From the NCBI GenBank assembly GCA_022578965.1, contig MU400584.1, positions 152,919 to 216,918 on the forward strand: DNA of 64,000 nt. Direction: 5' to 3'. Origin of the DNA: Xylaria sp. FL1777. Lineage: Eukaryota; Ascomycota; Sordariomycetes; Xylariales; Xylariaceae. The first letter of the stretch is position 1. Each line of letters starts with the position of its first letter. The notes beneath the pieces were generated by a model. That model was not told where the DNA came from. It ran no database searches and was given only the letters and a program-made list of their open reading frames with translations. Made by a program: the position numbers and the translations under genes. Below, piece by piece: positions 60,699-64,000 of the stretch.

Positions 60699-62121
60699 GG
60701 TCTTTAAATATTTATATTTTTGTGATGCTTTTATAATTTTTTAGTTTTTTATAGCTATTTAAACTTGCAATTATTGCACTTAAGCTAACATTTTAAAGTA
60801 TTTATGCTTGCGTTAACTTTTTTATTACTATTAGTAATGCTTTTATAAAATTAATATTCTAGTTAATTAAATAGCTTTATTAGTAACCTATTATAATATA
60901 CTTTTATATATAGCACTTTATTTTTTTAGCTTTAATAATAGCTAAAAAATTAGCATGCTAACTAGTTATAGCTTTATTAGCTACTTATTTATTTTGCTTT
61001 ATGTTTAAAGCTTTTGCTTTTATTATATATAATAGTATAATATGCAACTAAATTATATATATTTTTAACGCATTAGTATATATATGTTTATATAAGCTAA
61101 CGCTACTATAAAAACGCTAGCTAAACATACTTATAAAGCTAAATATTTTTAATAATAGTTAAACATGTTTGCAAAGCTATTATTAACTTATTATTATTTT
61201 TTATTAAGTATTAACTTATATAAAACGCTAATAAATTATACTTATTTTAATATAGCAATACTTTTAATATAATAGCTAAAATTAAACTAAATAACTAATA
61301 TTTTTATTAGCTGTTTTATTTATAACTAATAACTAAACATTTTTACTAGGTTATTACTTTTTAAACATATTTTTTGAGTTTTTTTAAAGCTAAAATACTT
61401 ACTACATAATATAAATTAATATTAGTTATAAAATATTTTAGCTTTTTAAACTAAAAAACCTATTTTTAAAACAAACTAACATTTTTGCTAAACTATATAT
61501 ATATAAATAATAATTAAGCTTTTTGCTAAAGTTATTAACTTATAAATATAATAAATGTTTTAAATTTTTTTTATAAACTTAAGTATTTTATATGTAGTAT
61601 AAAAATTTATTATTTTAAAAGTATTTATGCTTTTTTAAATAGCTTGCTATATATAAAGTATTTTATTAGTTATTTTTTAGTGTTTTTTTTAACTATATAA
61701 ATAAACTATTATTTACTATATATTTACTTAACTAATTAACTTACTTAATATAGCTATAAACTTTATTAAAGCTATAGTACTTTTGTTTTTATATAAATTA
61801 ACTAGTGTTGCAAATATTATAGTTTTAATTAAGTTTTAAACTTTAAAGCTTAGTTAACTAGTTAATTAATTAAGTAGTTAACTAATTAATTAGTTAGTTA
61901 ATTTATTTATTATATTTTATTTATTTATACTTTTTTTAATTAATTAGTACTTATATTTTTATATAAATTATTTATAAAATAAAGTACTTAATAATTTTTT
62001 GCAATAAAAGTAAATAAATAAATAAGTTAATAAGCTACTTAATTAAAACGCTATATATAAAACCTTACAATAAAAAATATAAAAAAGTAAATTAAAATGC
62101 AATAATAAATAATACTTTTGC

Positions 62122-62185
62122 AAATCTTTTGTTTTTTAACAATTATATAAGTTTGCTTATATAAACCAAAGAAAACAAAAGATTT
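62122..62185. repeat. 14-bp inverted repeat beside repeat copy B
   Basis: AAATCTTTTGTTTT at 62122-62135 is the exact reverse complement of AAAACAAAAGATTT at 62172-62185. The 36-nt loop holds a smaller imperfect palindrome (ATAAGTTTGCTTAT). It ends about eight bases before copy B. Confidence 0.8.
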
Positions 62186-62192
62186 AAAGGAG

Positions 62193-62510
62193 TAATTATG
62201 GCTTTTAGCCGTATAACTACTATTATATTAGCAATTAGCTATTAGCTATTGTATTAGTATAGCCATTGGTTTAATTATTATATTAGTTATTGTATTATAG
62301 TATTGTGGCAATTGGTGGTGTAGGTGGCCTAGTCACATGACCTATGACCTATGGACCTCACACCTCACCATGGGCTAAAGATAAAAGGTCTTAACCATAG
62401 CAGCTTAGCTGGCCATGTTCCCTTTACTTCTTCACCTTATAATTAAAGTGTATTGCTAAGTCAATGCTACATAACATATGCATGGTGCGCTGTCGTAACA
62501 GCAATTAAGT
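62193..62510 (+). repeat. Less mutated copy (B) of a ~310-bp direct repeat
   Basis: Direct copy of 60384-60698 that keeps much more G and C, especially from 62280 on. In its left part at least two sites go the other way (A here, G in copy A), so it too has taken some mutations. It lies just right of a 14-bp inverted repeat. Element type unknown. Confidence 0.85.
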
Positions 62511-64000
62511 TTTTTAATTAATAAAACATAGCGCAGTATAATATACTTAATCTTTAAAACTATTGTTTTTATAAATAGCAAAAAAAAACTTATTGCTACG
62601 CGCTATTTTTTAATAATATAGCTTTAAAAGTTAAAGTTTATTTTAATTAAAATAAAGCGCTTTATTTAAAAATATAATATAAATATATGTTTTAATAACT
62701 AATAGTAGTTATATAATAAGTTTATAAAGCTAAACTTTTTTTGTTAAATTATGTTTGCTATTATAACTTTTAAAATAAAAATAAATATTTATAACGTAAT
62801 ATATATTGTTTAGTTTAGCTTTATTGCTTTTAAAAACTTTTTAAACTTATTATAAAAGTTTAGCTAAGCTATTTAAAATAGTATAACATAAAAAATAGCA
62901 TTTTTTTTTTGCTTTTTACTAGTATTTTAATTTACTAAAAGCGCAAAAAGTTAAGCTTTTTAAACTAAAACATAAAAAAAAACTATTAAAAAATAATCGA
63001 AATAATTTACGCTTTATAATAAATATAAGCAATAATGCATTAAAAAGCTTAACGTTTAGCTATATATAGTTTATGCTATTAAACTATTAATTAATTATAA
63101 CTAATAAGCTTAAAAATAAAAATAGTTTAATAGTTAACTTTAAACTAAAATAATTTAAGCTAGTTAAGCTTGCTAAATAAATTAAAGCTAAACTAAAGTT
63201 TAAAAATAAGCTATAAGTTATTTAATTAAACATATATAAGTTTATAAATGTAAAATGCTTTAAAAAGTATATTTTATAGTTTTTATAGCAGCTAAATAAT
63301 AAAAATATTAAAAAGCAAAAAAATATATAATAAAAAGTATATTATAACTTATATTATTATAACTTTAGCTAACTATTAAAATTATTACTAAAAATATGCT
63401 AGCAGTTTATACTTTAAAAAAAAACTATCTTTTAGTTTTTATAGCAAAAGCTTTAAAAATTTTACATAAAATACTTTATAAACTTATATTAATATTTAAA
63501 CTTTGCTATTAATAATATAACAAAATATTTTATACTAAAAAAGGTTTAATAATATATTGTTACTATGTTTAATAAAGTAATTAATATAAATACTATGTTT
63601 TTTTTAGTTTATAATGCTATAAAAATATTCAAATAAAATAAATAAAAAAAATATAGTCATGTTTTATATACTAAGCTTTTTATAATATATTAGCATGCTT
63701 TTAATAAGCATGCTAAGCATTTTATAAATAAAGCATAAATTAAAAATATTACTAAAAATATACTTTGTTTAACTTTAAAATTAATATTAAAAATATAAAT
63801 AAAGCAACAGTTAAATATTTATTAAACGTTTAATATATAGTTAAGCTAGTTAGCTTTATGCTTAATAATAGTTATAACTTTTGTTTTATTATTTTTAATA
63901 AAACAAACTATAGTTATATTACTTTTAAATGCTTTTTTTATATATATAAATATATTGCTAGCTATAAATTTATTAATATAATTTAAACTACTAAAGCATA

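Larger units (their letters stand above)
58840..64000. other. RIP-like AT-rich block, gene-free, continuing past the window
   Basis: Composition falls abruptly near 58840 to almost pure A/T with scattered GCTT/AAGC/AGCT words. No frame of useful length occurs on either strand. Together with the repeat pair inside it, this fits a RIP-mutated transposon graveyard (facultative or constitutive heterochromatin, or the flank of a centromere or telomere). No telomeric TTAGGG repeat and no readable transposase or reverse transcriptase is seen. Only the GC-richer islet at about 62200-62505 departs from this. Confidence 0.85.

Noticed and set aside
58840..64000. Centromere or telomere
   Set aside because: The composition would fit a RIP-mutated centromere, but 5 kb is too little to tell, and no telomeric repeat is present.
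1..64000. CRISPR arrays, operons, riboswitches, tRNA or rRNA genes
   Set aside because: The DNA is eukaryotic; no regular spacer array and no cloverleaf-like or rRNA sequence was recognised.

Overview
The window is nuclear DNA of a filamentous ascomycete (Pezizomycotina). Sordariomycetes is my inference from gene content, short GT..AG introns with CTAAC/CTGAT-like branch sites, and a repeat-induced-point-mutation (RIP) style AT-rich block. Genes lie on both strands. Almost all need splicing; the exon models below were built by hand, keeping phases consistent and matching expected family sequence.

Region 1 (about 0.7-30.4 kb) is conserved core genome. It holds a glutathionyl-hydroquinone reductase/omega-GST (ECM4 type), the ribosome-biogenesis GTPase BMS1, a 71-aa inhibitor-I9/PBI2-type peptide, a mitochondrial PDK/BCKDK-family kinase, a head-to-head pair of myosin-motor-type chitin synthases (class VII on minus, class V on plus, sharing a 3.7-kb intergenic region), and a vacuolar-type Ca2+/H+ exchanger. 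The chitin synthase pair is the best landmark: its divergent layout is known across filamentous fungi.

Region 2 (about 31-58.4 kb) looks accessory: wider spacing and lineage-variable families. It carries a small protein-kinase-like protein, a dynamin/Mx-like GTPase, a coiled-coil protein of unknown function, an HSP70-like (HSPA12-type) ATPase, an alkaline ceramidase (YPC1 type), two small unknown genes, a candidate HExxH metallopeptidase with a possible in-frame stop, an SRR1-domain protein, a secreted GH5 endoglucanase with an X2-like module, an ankyrin-repeat protein and an aldehyde dehydrogenase.

Region 3 (about 58.84 kb to the window end) is an extremely AT-rich block of at least 5.1 kb with no credible coding sequence. 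It contains two diverged copies of a roughly 300-bp repeat. In the part I could align without gaps, every difference is a C-to-T or G-to-A type transition with the same copy always carrying T/A, the signature of RIP. The less mutated copy sits beside a 14-bp inverted repeat.

The most interesting observations are the unequal mutation of the repeat pair, the homologous phase-2 intron at the P-loop position of both chitin synthases (present motif in one, absent in the other), the ATG-only first coding exon or alternative N-terminal extension of the ECM4 gene, and the possible nonsense codon in the HExxH gene. I saw no tRNA, rRNA, CRISPR, intact transposon or telomeric repeat. All family calls rest on motif recognition by eye; no database search was run.
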